The notes: generated from the letters alone by a model not told the origin. Counted from the stretch's first letter, positions 43,311-52,446 are shown. The stretch: DNA of 64,000 nt from Sporomusa sp. KB1 (GCF_007830295.1 NZ_VLKC01000002.1:716940-780939); one strand, 5' to 3'. Numbers and translations: made by a program.

Positions 43311-44084
43311 CTATATGACATACTCTAGAGAAGTCTCAGTGACTAGTGAAAACTCCCTAAAAACACGATCACGAATTTTGTTAAAATCATAGTCTGTCCT
43401 ATTGCGGGGTTTAGGTAACTGGACGTTAACAATAGCATTCACTTTACCTGGATTTGGCGTCATGATTACCACCCTATCACCAAGGTAAATGGCCTCGTCA
43501 ATATCATGAGTTACAAAAATCACCGTCGGACTATTCTTCTTGCAGATGCTGGTAAGTTCGAGCTGGAGCTGCATCCTGGTAAAGGCATCCAGCGCTCCGA
43601 AGGGTTCATCCAGTAACAGAATCTTAGGCTCCAGTACAAGGGCGCGGGCTATTGCCACCCTTTGTTTCATTCCTCCGGATAACTGATGCGGATATACGTT
43701 GGCAAAGTTGCAAAGATTTACTAAGTTTAAATACTCAAGTGCCTTCTCACGGGCCGCTTTAGCCGGTACCTTTCTTAAATCCAAGCCAAACTGAACATTC
43801 TCAACAACTGTTCGCCAGGGAAATAACGCATAATCTTGAAAAACAATAGCGCGATCACTACCGGGCGCGGTTATCCTCTGACCATCAATCTCCACCCAGC
43901 CGGAGCTTGCCTGTTCGAGACCGGCAATAATCTTCAGCAATGTGCTTTTGCCACAACCAGATGGCCCCAGCAAACACACAAATTCCTGATCATTTACGCT
44001 GAGACTTACGTCATTCAGGGCAATAATCTCTCTGTCTTTTTTAAGATGAAATGATTTTCGAACATCGTGCACCTGGATTGCCAT
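43311..44084 (-). CDS. Sulfonate-type ABC transporter ATPase
   Basis: 257 residues. Walker A GPSGCGKST, signature LSGGMKQRVAIARAL, Walker B ILLLDEPFGALD, FVTHDIDEAIYLGD. Usual SsuB/TauB architecture. Lies 3 bp after the permease gene and 22 bp before the AprA-like gene. Confidence 0.9.
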   Translation of the reverse strand: MAIQVHDVRKSFHLKKDREIIALNDVSLSVNDQEFVCLLGPSGCGKSTLLKIIAGLEQASSGWVEIDGQRITAPGSDRAIVFQDYALFPWRTVVENVQFGLDLRKVPAKAAREKALEYLNLVNLCNFANVYPHQLSGGMKQRVAIARALVLEPKILLLDEPFGALDAFTRMQLQLELTSICKKNSPTVIFVTHDIDEAIYLGDRVVIMTPNPGKVNAIVNVQLPKPRNRTDYDFNKIRDRVFREFSLVTETSLEYVI

Positions 44085-44087
44085 GGT

Positions 44088-44882
44088 CTAGCCCCCAATT
44101 TCTTCACGCCATTTTAACAAGCTTTTCTCAATTATTTTGATTAGTTCAAAACATACTGTACCCATTGCGCCGATGGTAATCATCCCGATAATGGTCTCCG
44201 AATATGCCATTAACGTGTAGGAAGTCCAGGTATAATAACCAATTCCGTATTTCCCGGAAATCATTTCAGCGGCAATTACACTCATCCATGATACTCCGAT
44301 TCCAATAGTAAAGCCTGTAAATATATTCGGGATAATTCCCGGCAAGTAAACATACTGTAAAAGCTGTAACTTAGTAGCATTCATGCTCTTGGCCGCGATA
44401 ATTAGTGATGGATTGACATTAGCTACTCCAGCAATTGTATTAACAAGAATGGGAAAAAAGGCTCCCAGGAAAGTGATAAAGATGATACTCCCTTCCACTG
44501 AAGGGAAGATTAATATCGCTACCGGTATCCAGGAAATCTGGGGAATGGGGCGCAGCATATCAAAGATAGACAACAGCAAATCTTCGGTAACCCTTGATAG
44601 TCCAATAATTAGCCCCAAGACTACTGCAAGTGGCAGAGCTGCTAAACTACCAGCAAGAATTCTCCCGAAACTCACCAGTATGTGGTAGTAATATACCTGC
44701 TTTTGCAAAACAGCAATGAAGGTTTCCCCAACCTCTACCGGGGAGGGTAGATTGCCAAACATAAGCGGCGACATGACATTATTACCAACTAAAACCTGCC
44801 ATGTGCCAACAAAAACAATTATAGCTATTATCTTTCGGATTACCCTGGTAATTCTATATCGAAAAGAAGATAAATCCGACAT
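44088..44882 (-). CDS. Sulfonate-type ABC transporter permease
   Basis: 264 residues, six predicted membrane helices with EAA loop near LQLLQYVYLPGIIPNIFTGFTIG. ATG behind GAGGTGGCGG, 10 bp after the binding-protein gene. Confidence 0.9.
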   Translation of the reverse strand: MSDLSSFRYRITRVIRKIIAIIVFVGTWQVLVGNNVMSPLMFGNLPSPVEVGETFIAVLQKQVYYYHILVSFGRILAGSLAALPLAVVLGLIIGLSRVTEDLLLSIFDMLRPIPQISWIPVAILIFPSVEGSIIFITFLGAFFPILVNTIAGVANVNPSLIIAAKSMNATKLQLLQYVYLPGIIPNIFTGFTIGIGVSWMSVIAAEMISGKYGIGYYTWTSYTLMAYSETIIGMITIGAMGTVCFELIKIIEKSLLKWREEIGG

Positions 44883-44892
44883 ACCGCCACCT

Positions 44893-46008
44893 CTATTTCA
44901 ACGGAATCCAATCACCTTTCAGCTCAGTTTCAGTAGGATATTTGTAGCCTAACTCCTTAAATGCAGCCTTTAAATACTGATCGTCAACAAACTTGTTCAA
45001 ATCAATACTCTTGAGTTTTTCAAGCTTTTGCAGAAAATCCCGGCTACCCTCTAATGTCGTTATGTCTTTCGAATAGATTGCCGCATCAAATCTGACATTC
45101 TGAACAATCTTTTTGGTTACATCAAGCGGATATTGGGATTCCTCCTGGAAGATCCTCGCCGCTTCCTCAGGGTTTTCTCTAATAAACTTATGCGACTCAA
45201 TCAACGCCTTTAAAAAGGCAACAGCATATTCCCGATTGTTTTCCACCCAGGTGCGATCAGCCACAACACCATCTAAATAATCCACATTAGTCTCACTGCC
45301 ATCAAGCAAAACATCACCAATATCTTTTGTTTGAATTAGGCTGGGATAGGGCTCCCAGGTAGCATGGGCAATAATTTTGTTTTGTTCAATATTACTCATG
45401 CCCACAGTAACGTCCTGGTTAACAATTGTCACATCATTCGTTAAGCCATATTTATCCAGGGCCACTAGCAGCATCCTGTGAGCGCTAGATCCAAGAATTG
45501 TCGAAATCGTTTTCCCTTTCAAATCTTCCATCTTTATGTTGCTGCCTTTGGGAGTTAATATGGCCTGATTCTTCCCTCCAGCACCTTTTCCGTCGAAAGC
45601 AAGAAATACGGATTTGTAATTGCGGGATGTCTGTCCTTGCTCGCCGTTAATTAGTATGGGCATGTCCCCCATGAGTGCTAGTTGCAGCTTCCCCGCAATC
45701 ATATTATTTGTTAGCGGGGGACCGGAAGGTGAATTAAACCATTCAATCTCAAAAACCTTATCCGGATACTTTTCCTGCAAGTACTTTTCGTAGAGTTTTT
45801 TGTTTTTGATAATTAGCGCACCCCAGGTTTGAGCTGTTGGTGCTTGATAGCCGATTCCTATTTTCACAACTTCCTTTTGGGATTTCGGCGTCTCTGCCGC
45901 ACTTCCGGATGTACTGCTCTGGTTCTTCCCCGAGCACCCTGCGATTACCAAGCTGGCTGTAAGCAGTACAGCAACCAAGTAGCCAACAAACGTTTTTTTC
46001 CCTAACAC
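44893..46008 (-). CDS. Sulfonate-type ABC substrate-binding lipoprotein
   Basis: 371 residues, GTG start (VLGKKTFVGY) behind AAGGAGG. Lipobox VIAGC near residue 24. SsuA/TauA-type fold: NNMIAGKLQLALMGDMPILIN, ISTILGSSAHRMLLVALDKYG, HATWEPYPSLIQTKD. The SSAH and TWEP motifs are shared with the protein at 38373, so the two importers probably take related compounds. The insertion GAGGKNQAILTPKG suggests a different ligand pocket. Confidence 0.87.
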   Translation of the reverse strand: MLGKKTFVGYLVAVLLTASLVIAGCSGKNQSSTSGSAAETPKSQKEVVKIGIGYQAPTAQTWGALIIKNKKLYEKYLQEKYPDKVFEIEWFNSPSGPPLTNNMIAGKLQLALMGDMPILINGEQGQTSRNYKSVFLAFDGKGAGGKNQAILTPKGSNIKMEDLKGKTISTILGSSAHRMLLVALDKYGLTNDVTIVNQDVTVGMSNIEQNKIIAHATWEPYPSLIQTKDIGDVLLDGSETNVDYLDGVVADRTWVENNREYAVAFLKALIESHKFIRENPEEAARIFQEESQYPLDVTKKIVQNVRFDAAIYSKDITTLEGSRDFLQKLEKLKSIDLNKFVDDQYLKAAFKELGYKYPTETELKGDWIPLK

Positions 46009-46082
46009 TAAAATTCCTCCTTACATTCTTAGCATTACACCGTCTCTACGACTCTCTTCACCCCCTTTAGCGCAATATAAAA

Positions 46083-46120
46083 AAGAACAGACCGCTACCA
46101 AACGGTAGTTATCTGTTCTT
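46083..46120 (-). terminator. Terminator between the MpsC-like gene and the importer
   Basis: AAGAACAG..ACTACC/GGTAG..CTGTTCTT hairpin then TTTTTTATAT on the minus strand. It could reduce rather than abolish read-through into the binding-protein gene. Confidence 0.7.
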
Positions 46121-46171
46121 TGTTAAGAAGAATAACTATTTCATTAAAGGATTTTTGCCTTTATCAGGCTT

Positions 46172-46528
46172 TTAATCCAGATAAATTGTCCAACATGATA
46201 AATTTTGTTCAAGTATCCAACTGGGAAAAAAATACTTAATCTTTCGGTCAATAACCTGATAAATTATCTTCTCAATATCATTAACACATTGCATGATATA
46301 CACTCTACGATAATCAATAACTTTATCCAAATGGCCTGACTCAATGATTAACTCTTCGGCTTTGGTTAAAAAACCATGCTGCACACAAATAAGTATATTA
46401 TCAGCAATACGTACCTCAGTTTTACTTGGTCCTTTCCCAATTCTCTCCTTGGCAAACTTGGCTATTTCTCTTTCCAGTAGTTGCTCTTGCTGATTAATTG
46501 TCAGGCCAAGCTGTTTTACGGTATTCAA
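46172..46528 (-). CDS. MpsC/DUF2294-like small protein
   Basis: 118 residues from a TTG (LNTVKQLG) 6 nt after AGAGGTG; a GTG three codons upstream lies inside that site. Resembles the DUF2294/MpsC family (LEREIAKFAKERIGKGPSKTEVRIADNILI is typical, with VQHGFLTKAEELI). Function of the family is not settled; some members are linked to sodium/membrane-potential systems and sporulation. First gene after leader C, so expressed with the sulfonate importer and AprA-like pair. Confidence 0.7.
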   Translation of the reverse strand: MNTVKQLGLTINQQEQLLEREIAKFAKERIGKGPSKTEVRIADNILICVQHGFLTKAEELIIESGHLDKVIDYRRVYIMQCVNDIEKIIYQVIDRKIKYFFPSWILEQNLSCWTIYLD

Positions 46529-46579
46529 TATGTACACCTCTCAATTCCCTAAGCCTTGTCGATAGAGTAGAATGGTATA

Positions 46580-46670
46580 CCTGACAAAAAATAAAAGGCC
46601 GGAAGAGTCGGTAAAATATCTACCAACTGCTTCGGCCTTCAGTTTTTCTAATCAGCCTAGCTAAAATATT
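46580..46670 (-). promoter_or_regulatory. Conserved attenuator leader C (importer/AprA-like operon)
   Basis: Promoter TTGACG (46700-46705), 17 bp, TACTAT (46677-46682); the -35 overlaps the stop codon of the upstream activase gene. Motif at 46635-46657: GGCUGAUUAG, AAAAA, CUGAAGGC. Terminator 46595-46639 (AAGGCCG..AAG / CUUCGGCCUU) then TTATTTTTT. Confidence 0.7.
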
Positions 46671-46701
46671 GTATTAATAGTATCATACTCTATCGATGGC
46701 G

Positions 46702-47640
46702 TCAATAGGTAACTTTGGATAAGCAGGGATTATCAAGAGCACTTTTTACAGTGTTCAACCGCTCAAATTGTTCTTCACGCAAGGTTAAATTACCCAGAGG
46801 ATATTCTTTTCCCAAATACTCGTATTTTTGCTGCCCTAAACGGTGATAGGGCAACAATTCATAACCAACATTGGGCCTTCCCTTAATAAAGTTAATTATG
46901 GCTGTAATATCTTCCTCTGAATCATTAAATCCAGGAATTACAGGTGTTCTGACCAATATGGGCAGGTTAGGAAAAGCCGCTGTCAGTCTGACAAAATTTT
47001 CAAGGATGATATCGTTAGCTAGCCGGGTTTGCTCACAGTGTCTACCTGAATCCAGGCACTTTATATCATAAATAAGCGTATTTAAATAGTGGCACGCCTT
47101 CTCCAGCGTCTGCCAGTCAGCATAACCGCTAGTTTCCATTGTGGTATTTATCCGCCTGCGTTTGGCCGCCTGTAAAAGTTCAACCGCAAAATCAGGCTGC
47201 ATTAGTGGTTCCCCGCCACTGAGAGTCAGGCCCCCGCCTGACCGGGAGAAAAAAACGTTATCTTGTTCTACCACCTCTAAAATATCGTCAATACTCATCA
47301 ATTGGCCGAAAGTATGTAAGGCCGTTGTAGGACACGCCCCTGCGCAAGAAAAGCACTGTTTGCAAACATCCCGGAGAACTACTGGCTTATCAGCTTCTCC
47401 CTGCCGTAATGCGTTATGGGGGCAGGCGTTGAGACATCTGCCACAGGCAGCGATCCCAATACACTTGTTTTGGTTGTAAGCCAGCTCCGGCTTGCTCGCC
47501 TGGGATTCCGGATTACTGCACCAGCGGCACCGCAGCGGACAACCTTTTAAAAATACAATGGTTCTTATTCCCGGGCCATCATGCACCGAAAATTGCTGGA
47601 TATTAAAGACATACCCTGACCGTTTGTGATTGGGTTCCAT
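46702..47640 (-). CDS. Glycyl-radical enzyme activase (radical SAM)
   Basis: 312 residues. Radical-SAM cluster motif CPLRCRWC (Cys 34, 38, 41), two ferredoxin-type clusters (CIGIAACGRCLNACP and CKQCFSCAGACP) inserted at about 60-110, GGGLTLSGGEPLMQP, and TTMETSGYADW. The extra clusters are usual for activases of non-PFL glycyl radical enzymes. Generates the glycyl radical on the enzyme encoded 12 bp upstream. Confidence 0.94.
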   Translation of the reverse strand: MEPNHKRSGYVFNIQQFSVHDGPGIRTIVFLKGCPLRCRWCSNPESQASKPELAYNQNKCIGIAACGRCLNACPHNALRQGEADKPVVLRDVCKQCFSCAGACPTTALHTFGQLMSIDDILEVVEQDNVFFSRSGGGLTLSGGEPLMQPDFAVELLQAAKRRRINTTMETSGYADWQTLEKACHYLNTLIYDIKCLDSGRHCEQTRLANDIILENFVRLTAAFPNLPILVRTPVIPGFNDSEEDITAIINFIKGRPNVGYELLPYHRLGQQKYEYLGKEYPLGNLTLREEQFERLNTVKSALDNPCLSKVTY

Positions 47641-47652
47641 GGTAGTAGCCTC

Positions 47653-50133
47653 CTACAAACTATGCTCGGTTCTGGCAATGACATCGTTCTGCAAATCAGG
47701 CGAAAGATCTATGAAATACGCACTATATCCGGCCACCCGGACAAGCAAATTCCGGTATTTATCAGGCTCCTTTTGGGCTGCCAGCAAGGTCTCTTTGTTG
47801 ATAATATTAAACTGCAAATGCCAGAGCTTTAAATCACACCAGCTGCGGATGAGGGAAGTGATTTTTCTTGTTCCTGCTTCACCTTGCACACATGAAGGGC
47901 TTAACTTTATGTTTAATAGTCTTGATGCCCGTTCCTGAAAACCCAAATTTTTTGAATTAGCATTTGACATGAGCACGGCAGTCGGCCCTTTCACGTCTGC
48001 GCCATGCGAAGCAGAAGATCCGTCAGAAAGAGCCGCACCTGCTTTTCTACCATTGGCGGTAGCACCAACAACCTTACCGAAGGGAACGTGAGAAGTTACC
48101 GGTACATACCTTACATCAAGGCTCACACCTATTGTCTTGGAGTATTTGTGCGTAAATTGAAGGGCCGCTAAATCTATATTTTTTGCTATAGAATCGGCAT
48201 AAGGATCATTGTTCCCATACCGGGGAGCATTTAACAGCAATTGTCTTACAGCTTCCTGCCCCTGAAAATCATTAGCTAGTACAACTATCAACTCATCAAT
48301 AGTTATCTGCTTCTCTTCATATACGAACTTTTTAATGGCAGCCAATGAATCGACTACCGTAGCATAGCCGATAATGTCAAAATAACCCAAGTCGATTCCG
48401 CCAGCAATACTTGCTGAATGAAGATCTTTATAATCCTTTAGGCATTGTTCATGCAACACAGATCCCAGCGGAGCAGCAAAGTGCTTTTCCCGTAAATTAT
48501 TCGCGATATACTGTTGCTTGAAAGCTTGCTTAAGCAAATAGGTTTGCTGTCCAATATAGGCCTGCCAAAATTCTTCCCAGGTTGCAAAACTTCTTGGATT
48601 CCCTGTTTCAATAGTTAATAGTTCATCATGGTAGATTTTCATTCTTCCATTGTACAAAACCATTTCTAAGGCAGCGGCTATATTAACATACGCGCAGGGA
48701 CTGGTATATGTATCCCGGTTGGGCATTCTGACCTCGGTGCAGCCTGAGACAGCATAGGTATTTGCCTCTTTAAAACTAGCGCCTTTAGCAACCAGTAAGG
48801 GAATAACCTCTTCATCATTGATCAGTTTAGGAAAGCCTGAGCCCTCCTTTATCGTCTCAGCTATCTCATATAGATATCGTTCCGGTGAACGTGCATGAAC
48901 CCTGGCGGCTAAATCAGGATAGTTGATAGGAAATTCCCGTTTCGATTCTAAAAATAAATACGTTAATTCATTGGTAGCATCCTCACCATTCTCATCCTGC
49001 CCACCAATGGTAACAGCTTCCCAATGCGCATAGGCTTCATTAAAGCAGGCACCAGCCGGGCTAACATATAAATCAATATACTGAGCCATTCCTACCCACA
49101 TACATTCTAAAAGCTCTTTGGCCTTTTCCTGATCGACTCGCCCCGCTTGTAAATCAGCTTTGTAAAACGGATATAAGTACTGATCCATTCTTCCATTAGA
49201 GATAGTAGCACCGGTCTTTTGCTCCAGTCGGGAAAACATTTGCGTAAACCATTGTGCCTGAGCAGCTTCATAAAAAGTACGGGCAGGATTTTCTGGCACC
49301 CAATCACATATTCTGGCAATCTCCTCTAACTCGCGCTTTCTGTTTACATCAATTTCATTTGCAGCAAGTTCGGCGGCCAGTCTTGCGTGCCGCTTGGCCC
49401 ATACAACAATAGCCTCTGATACAAGGATGACAGCCGCAAGGAAAGGAGCCTTCTCAAGCGCGTCCTTGGGATCAAACAGGTCAAGAGCCTCTAGTTGGCT
49501 TTGGGCCTCCTGTTTTATGGCCTTAAAGCCCTTTTTCAATACTTTCTCAAAATCATGAACCCATTGTAGTGCTGAGCGCATAGTGGCCGTTTCATTAACA
49601 ATAAATCTTGATTTCGACACATTTACCGGATCGTAAGTTACCCTTAAAACATCTTCAGGCAGTGATGTGGCAAGGTCTTCATAAAACGTTTTCCCTTTCC
49701 AATAGGGTGCAATCTCCTGTTTGATATAGGCCATATCTTCATCGGCAATATAGAAAGGAGACTCTATCCGGTTAGGCAATTCGTCTGCCATTTGTTCCAG
49801 AAAGCAGCCATCCAGTTCTGGATAAATGACTCCATATCTACCCTGGCAACCTGCCCGGCCTGCCAAAAGCTGTTGATCGTCGATATATACCGTAATGTTT
49901 TCAGCAATGTGCTGAAGAGCCTTAGCCCACCGCAAGATTAACGGTTGCCCCTCAGTTGTCTTAAAAGATTCGGTAAAATACTTTGCTCTTTCGATATCGA
50001 TTTGGGGGCGTTCTCCTTTAAATGAATTAAAAATGTTATATGGTCTTGGTCTTTCACAAGCTTTGTATTTACCTGTTAATTCTTCAGTTACTCGCTGCTC
50101 CTGCGGTGATAAAACAACGGCAGACAAACCCAT
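47653..50133 (-). CDS. Glycyl radical enzyme, probable sulfonate C-S lyase
   Basis: 826 residues, PFL-like family. Thiyl radical loop [14 protein letters not shown] (Cys465, Glu467) and glycyl loop [10 protein letters not shown] (Gly802). From memory, isethionate sulfite-lyase uses Arg189/Gln193, Trp374, Cys468/Glu470, Arg678 and Gly805. Here Arg186/Gln190 (RSALQ), Trp371, Cys465/Glu467, Arg675 and Gly802 occupy the same places with a constant shift of three. The two phenylalanines I recall in that pocket (677, 682) correspond to Val674 and Val679. I infer a sulfonate lyase releasing sulfite, with a substrate other than or larger than isethionate (dihydroxypropanesulfonate is one option). No acetaldehyde-handling gene is adjacent. 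Activase gene follows; leader A precedes. Confidence 0.85.
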   Translation of the reverse strand: MGLSAVVLSPQEQRVTEELTGKYKACERPRPYNIFNSFKGERPQIDIERAKYFTESFKTTEGQPLILRWAKALQHIAENITVYIDDQQLLAGRAGCQGRYGVIYPELDGCFLEQMADELPNRIESPFYIADEDMAYIKQEIAPYWKGKTFYEDLATSLPEDVLRVTYDPVNVSKSRFIVNETATMRSALQWVHDFEKVLKKGFKAIKQEAQSQLEALDLFDPKDALEKAPFLAAVILVSEAIVVWAKRHARLAAELAANEIDVNRKRELEEIARICDWVPENPARTFYEAAQAQWFTQMFSRLEQKTGATISNGRMDQYLYPFYKADLQAGRVDQEKAKELLECMWVGMAQYIDLYVSPAGACFNEAYAHWEAVTIGGQDENGEDATNELTYLFLESKREFPINYPDLAARVHARSPERYLYEIAETIKEGSGFPKLINDEEVIPLLVAKGASFKEANTYAVSGCTEVRMPNRDTYTSPCAYVNIAAALEMVLYNGRMKIYHDELLTIETGNPRSFATWEEFWQAYIGQQTYLLKQAFKQQYIANNLREKHFAAPLGSVLHEQCLKDYKDLHSASIAGGIDLGYFDIIGYATVVDSLAAIKKFVYEEKQITIDELIVVLANDFQGQEAVRQLLLNAPRYGNNDPYADSIAKNIDLAALQFTHKYSKTIGVSLDVRYVPVTSHVPFGKVVGATANGRKAGAALSDGSSASHGADVKGPTAVLMSNANSKNLGFQERASRLLNIKLSPSCVQGEAGTRKITSLIRSWCDLKLWHLQFNIINKETLLAAQKEPDKYRNLLVRVAGYSAYFIDLSPDLQNDVIARTEHSL

Positions 50134-50160
50134 AATTAACCCTCCCTATTTTACGCGTAC

Positions 50161-50277
50161 TGAAAAATAAAAAAGGCTAAGTGATGGTTTCTGTTACCAA
50201 CACTTAGCCTTCAGATTTCTGATCAGCCGTTTACTGTATATTTACGTGTAGCCTCTGGATTTCCAGTTAGCTTTATT
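50161..50277 (-). promoter_or_regulatory. Conserved attenuator leader A (glycyl radical enzyme operon)
   Basis: Promoter TTGACG (50307-50312), 17 bp, TAAAAT (50284-50289). Motif at 50207-50228: GGCUGAUCAG, AAAU, CUGAAGGC. Terminator 50173-50211 (AAGGCUAAGUG / CACUUAGCCUU) followed by TTTTTTATTTTT. The 5' portion, absent in leaders B and C, has a CUGGAAAUCCAG hairpin. Confidence 0.7.
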
Positions 50278-50384
50278 TTGCTTATTTTATCATTGACAAT
50301 TCTATTCGTCAATACCTAATTCAGGACATACACAGATCAAACTACATCTTTTGCATAGTATGAGATTAGCTAGCCGGCAAAATT

Positions 50385-50660
50385 AATAGAGGGAAGGTTT
50401 AATCCTTCCCTCTTGCCTAAAGCGCCCATCCCTATAGCAGTCACTGTACTTGATACCCACTAACCATATACAACTTAGCTTGCGAACGGGAACAACCTAA
50501 TTCTTACACCCAATGGAAAGCTGTGATTCAATTAACCTTTTTGAGGAAACAAAAAACACTACCCTGCCAGATTAATAACCTACTTTGCAACAAACGGAAA
50601 ACGGAACGTTTCCTACCTACTGCAGCTTGGGTTTGAATCTACACTATAAGGATGGTGCTT
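50385..50660 (-). ncRNA. Candidate ~275-nt non-coding RNA with long closing stem (6S-like layout)
   Basis: A minus-strand promoter (TTGCAA 50690-50695, 17 bp, TATTAT 50667-50672) starts a transcript with no ORF. Its 5' end (AAGCACCAUCCUUAUAG) pairs almost perfectly with a segment about 205 nt downstream (CUAUAGGGAUGGGCGCUU), and a GAGGGAAGG/CCTTCCCTC terminator (50389-50412) follows. The interior has UUUUUG/CAAAAA and GGAAAC/GUUUUCC hairpins. Paired ends with an irregular interior are the plan of 6S RNA, but I do not recognise the sequence, so this stays a candidate. Confidence 0.5.
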
Positions 50661-50758
50661 ACTTAAATAATATCATAGACGAACCACATTTGCAAGTAGT
50701 ATTATTCTGAAATTTTCGATTGTTGCAACCATTGTTTCATTCTGTCTTAGTAGTAACG

Positions 50759-50992
50759 CTAGCCTCTAATAATTGATTTTATTTCATCCTTAGTTGGAAC
50801 TTTCCCTTTCACCTTAACGACACCATCCACGACAAGTGCTGGTGTCGTCATAACTCCGTAGGCCATGATATCTTTCATATTTTCAACTTTTACAATCTCG
50901 GCGGTAATTCCTAGCTCAGCAACTGCTTCCATTACCCGTTCGGTTAGGGTATGGCACTTTGCACACCCCATTCCCAATACTTCAATCTTCAT
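50759..50992 (-). CDS. Thioredoxin-like small redox protein
   Basis: 77 residues, thioredoxin fold of the redox-active disulfide protein 2 type: MKIEVLGMGCAKCHTL with CAKC active site, and cis-Pro region TTPALVVDGVVKVKG. ATG 8 nt after AAGGGGG. Last gene of an operon with a DUF318 permease, the common pairing for this family; it probably reduces or passes a thiol-bound metal(loid) to that permease. Confidence 0.88.
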   Translation of the reverse strand: MKIEVLGMGCAKCHTLTERVMEAVAELGITAEIVKVENMKDIMAYGVMTTPALVVDGVVKVKGKVPTKDEIKSIIRG

Positions 50993-51138
50993 TTGTAATT
51001 CCCCCTTGTAATATCTTACTCCCTTGTACAACTACCTTTTTTGCACACCCCACAGGGCAACCATCAATTACAACTACTTGATTGGCTTTTTTTTGCTGCA
51101 TCAATAAACGGCTGCATGTGTGCTGCAAAATTTGTATC

Positions 51139-52143
51139 CTACATCAAAAGATAACTAAAGGCATTAAATGCGTAACCACATATAATAATGCCAATGGTAA
51201 CAATACCCACAAATATAGCTAACAGCTTTGTCTTAACAACTTTCTTTAACAGAATCATAGACGGGAGCGAAAGTGCCGTTACACCCATCATAAAGGATAA
51301 AGCAGTACCAAGTCCTGCTCCCTTCAAAACTAACGCCTCCGCAATTGGTAATGTTCCGAAAATATCAGCATACATTGGAATTCCTACCAAAGTTGCCACC
51401 AAAACAGAATACCATTTGTCTTGACCTAATACAGCACTTATCACTGCCTCTGGAATAAAATTATGAATAGCAGCACCGATTCCCACACCGATCAAAATAT
51501 ATAGCCATACCTTTTTTACTATTTCCATCACTTGATATTTTGCAAACTCTATTCTGTCACTCGTTGTTAATTCTTCTTGTTCCATTTCCAGCATCTTGTT
51601 GCTGTGAACAAAGGGCTCAACATACTCTTCCAGGTTTAATTTGCTAATGATAGTTCCACCAACAACCGCAAGTACAAGGCCCATAATCACATAAGCTATT
51701 GCGATCTTCCAGTTAAATATACTTGCAAGCAGAATTATAGATGCTAAATCTACAAGTGGTGAAGATATCAAAAACGAAAATGTAACACCAATTGGTAGTC
51801 CTGCATTTGTAAAGCCAATAAATAAAGGAATTGATGAGCAAGAGCAAAAAGGCGTAACCGTTCCCAGTAACGCAGCCAATATATTTGCTGAAATTCCTTT
51901 AAATCGCTCTAATATCTTTTTCGTTCTCTCAGGCGGGAAGAAGCTTTGGATATAGGAAATCATAAATATTAAAACAGTAAGTAAGATGAATATCTTTATA
52001 ACATCATAGATAAAGAAGTGAATACTTCCACCCACTTGACTACGTATATCTAACCCAAATACATTTTGTACAAGTAAAGTAACTAAATTATAAAGCCATT
52101 CCATTTTGAGTAATTGGTTATTTAACCATTCAAAGATAATCAA
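51139..52143 (-). CDS. DUF318/ArsP-YraQ-type permease
   Basis: 334 residues, eight to ten predicted membrane helices. Signature GTVTPFCSCSSIPLFIGFTNAGLPIGVTFSFLISSPLVD, and in the second half GIPMYADIFGTLPIAEALVLKGAGLGTALSFMMGVTALSLPS, both typical of the YraQ/ArsP family (some members export organoarsenicals). A cytoplasmic loop of about 60 charged residues near 165-205. Flanked by a His-rich small membrane protein and a thioredoxin-like protein, which suggests metal or metalloid efflux. Confidence 0.87.
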   Translation of the reverse strand: MIIFEWLNNQLLKMEWLYNLVTLLVQNVFGLDIRSQVGGSIHFFIYDVIKIFILLTVLIFMISYIQSFFPPERTKKILERFKGISANILAALLGTVTPFCSCSSIPLFIGFTNAGLPIGVTFSFLISSPLVDLASIILLASIFNWKIAIAYVIMGLVLAVVGGTIISKLNLEEYVEPFVHSNKMLEMEQEELTTSDRIEFAKYQVMEIVKKVWLYILIGVGIGAAIHNFIPEAVISAVLGQDKWYSVLVATLVGIPMYADIFGTLPIAEALVLKGAGLGTALSFMMGVTALSLPSMILLKKVVKTKLLAIFVGIVTIGIIICGYAFNAFSYLLM

Positions 52144-52193
52144 AAAAAATCATCTCCCTAATAATTTTTATGTGCTTGCACCGGTTTACTATA

Positions 52194-52322
52194 CTACCGT
52201 AAAGATGCAACTCCCACCGCGGCAATCATGATGCCAAAGGTAATGAGGATTACAATTGTTAGACTTTGATTATTACCCTCGCACCATATGCCATTATTAT
52301 GAGCGTGATCATGATTAAACAT
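52194..52322 (-). CDS. Small His-rich membrane protein (42 aa)
   Basis: MFNHDHAHNNGIWCEGNNQS then one membrane helix (LTIVILITFGIMIAAVGVAS) and LR. GGGAGG lies 6 nt before the ATG. Located 50 bp upstream of the DUF318 permease, probably its operon leader gene. The N-terminal HDHAH and a Cys could bind a metal. Family not recognised. Confidence 0.65.
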   Translation of the reverse strand: MFNHDHAHNNGIWCEGNNQSLTIVILITFGIMIAAVGVASLR

Positions 52323-52412
52323 AAAAAACCTCCCTTTTTACTATCCCTTCGTTTTATTTATATTATAAATTTATCATATTATAATATAAATAATTGATAA
52401 GCACAAGATATA

Positions 52413-52446
52413 AAAAAATGCTAGGATTATTTTCCTAGCATTTTTT
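52413..52446. terminator. Bidirectional terminator
   Basis: AAAAAATGCTAGGA/TCCTAGCATTTTTT, 14-bp stem, between the permease operon and the crcB remnant. Confidence 0.85.
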
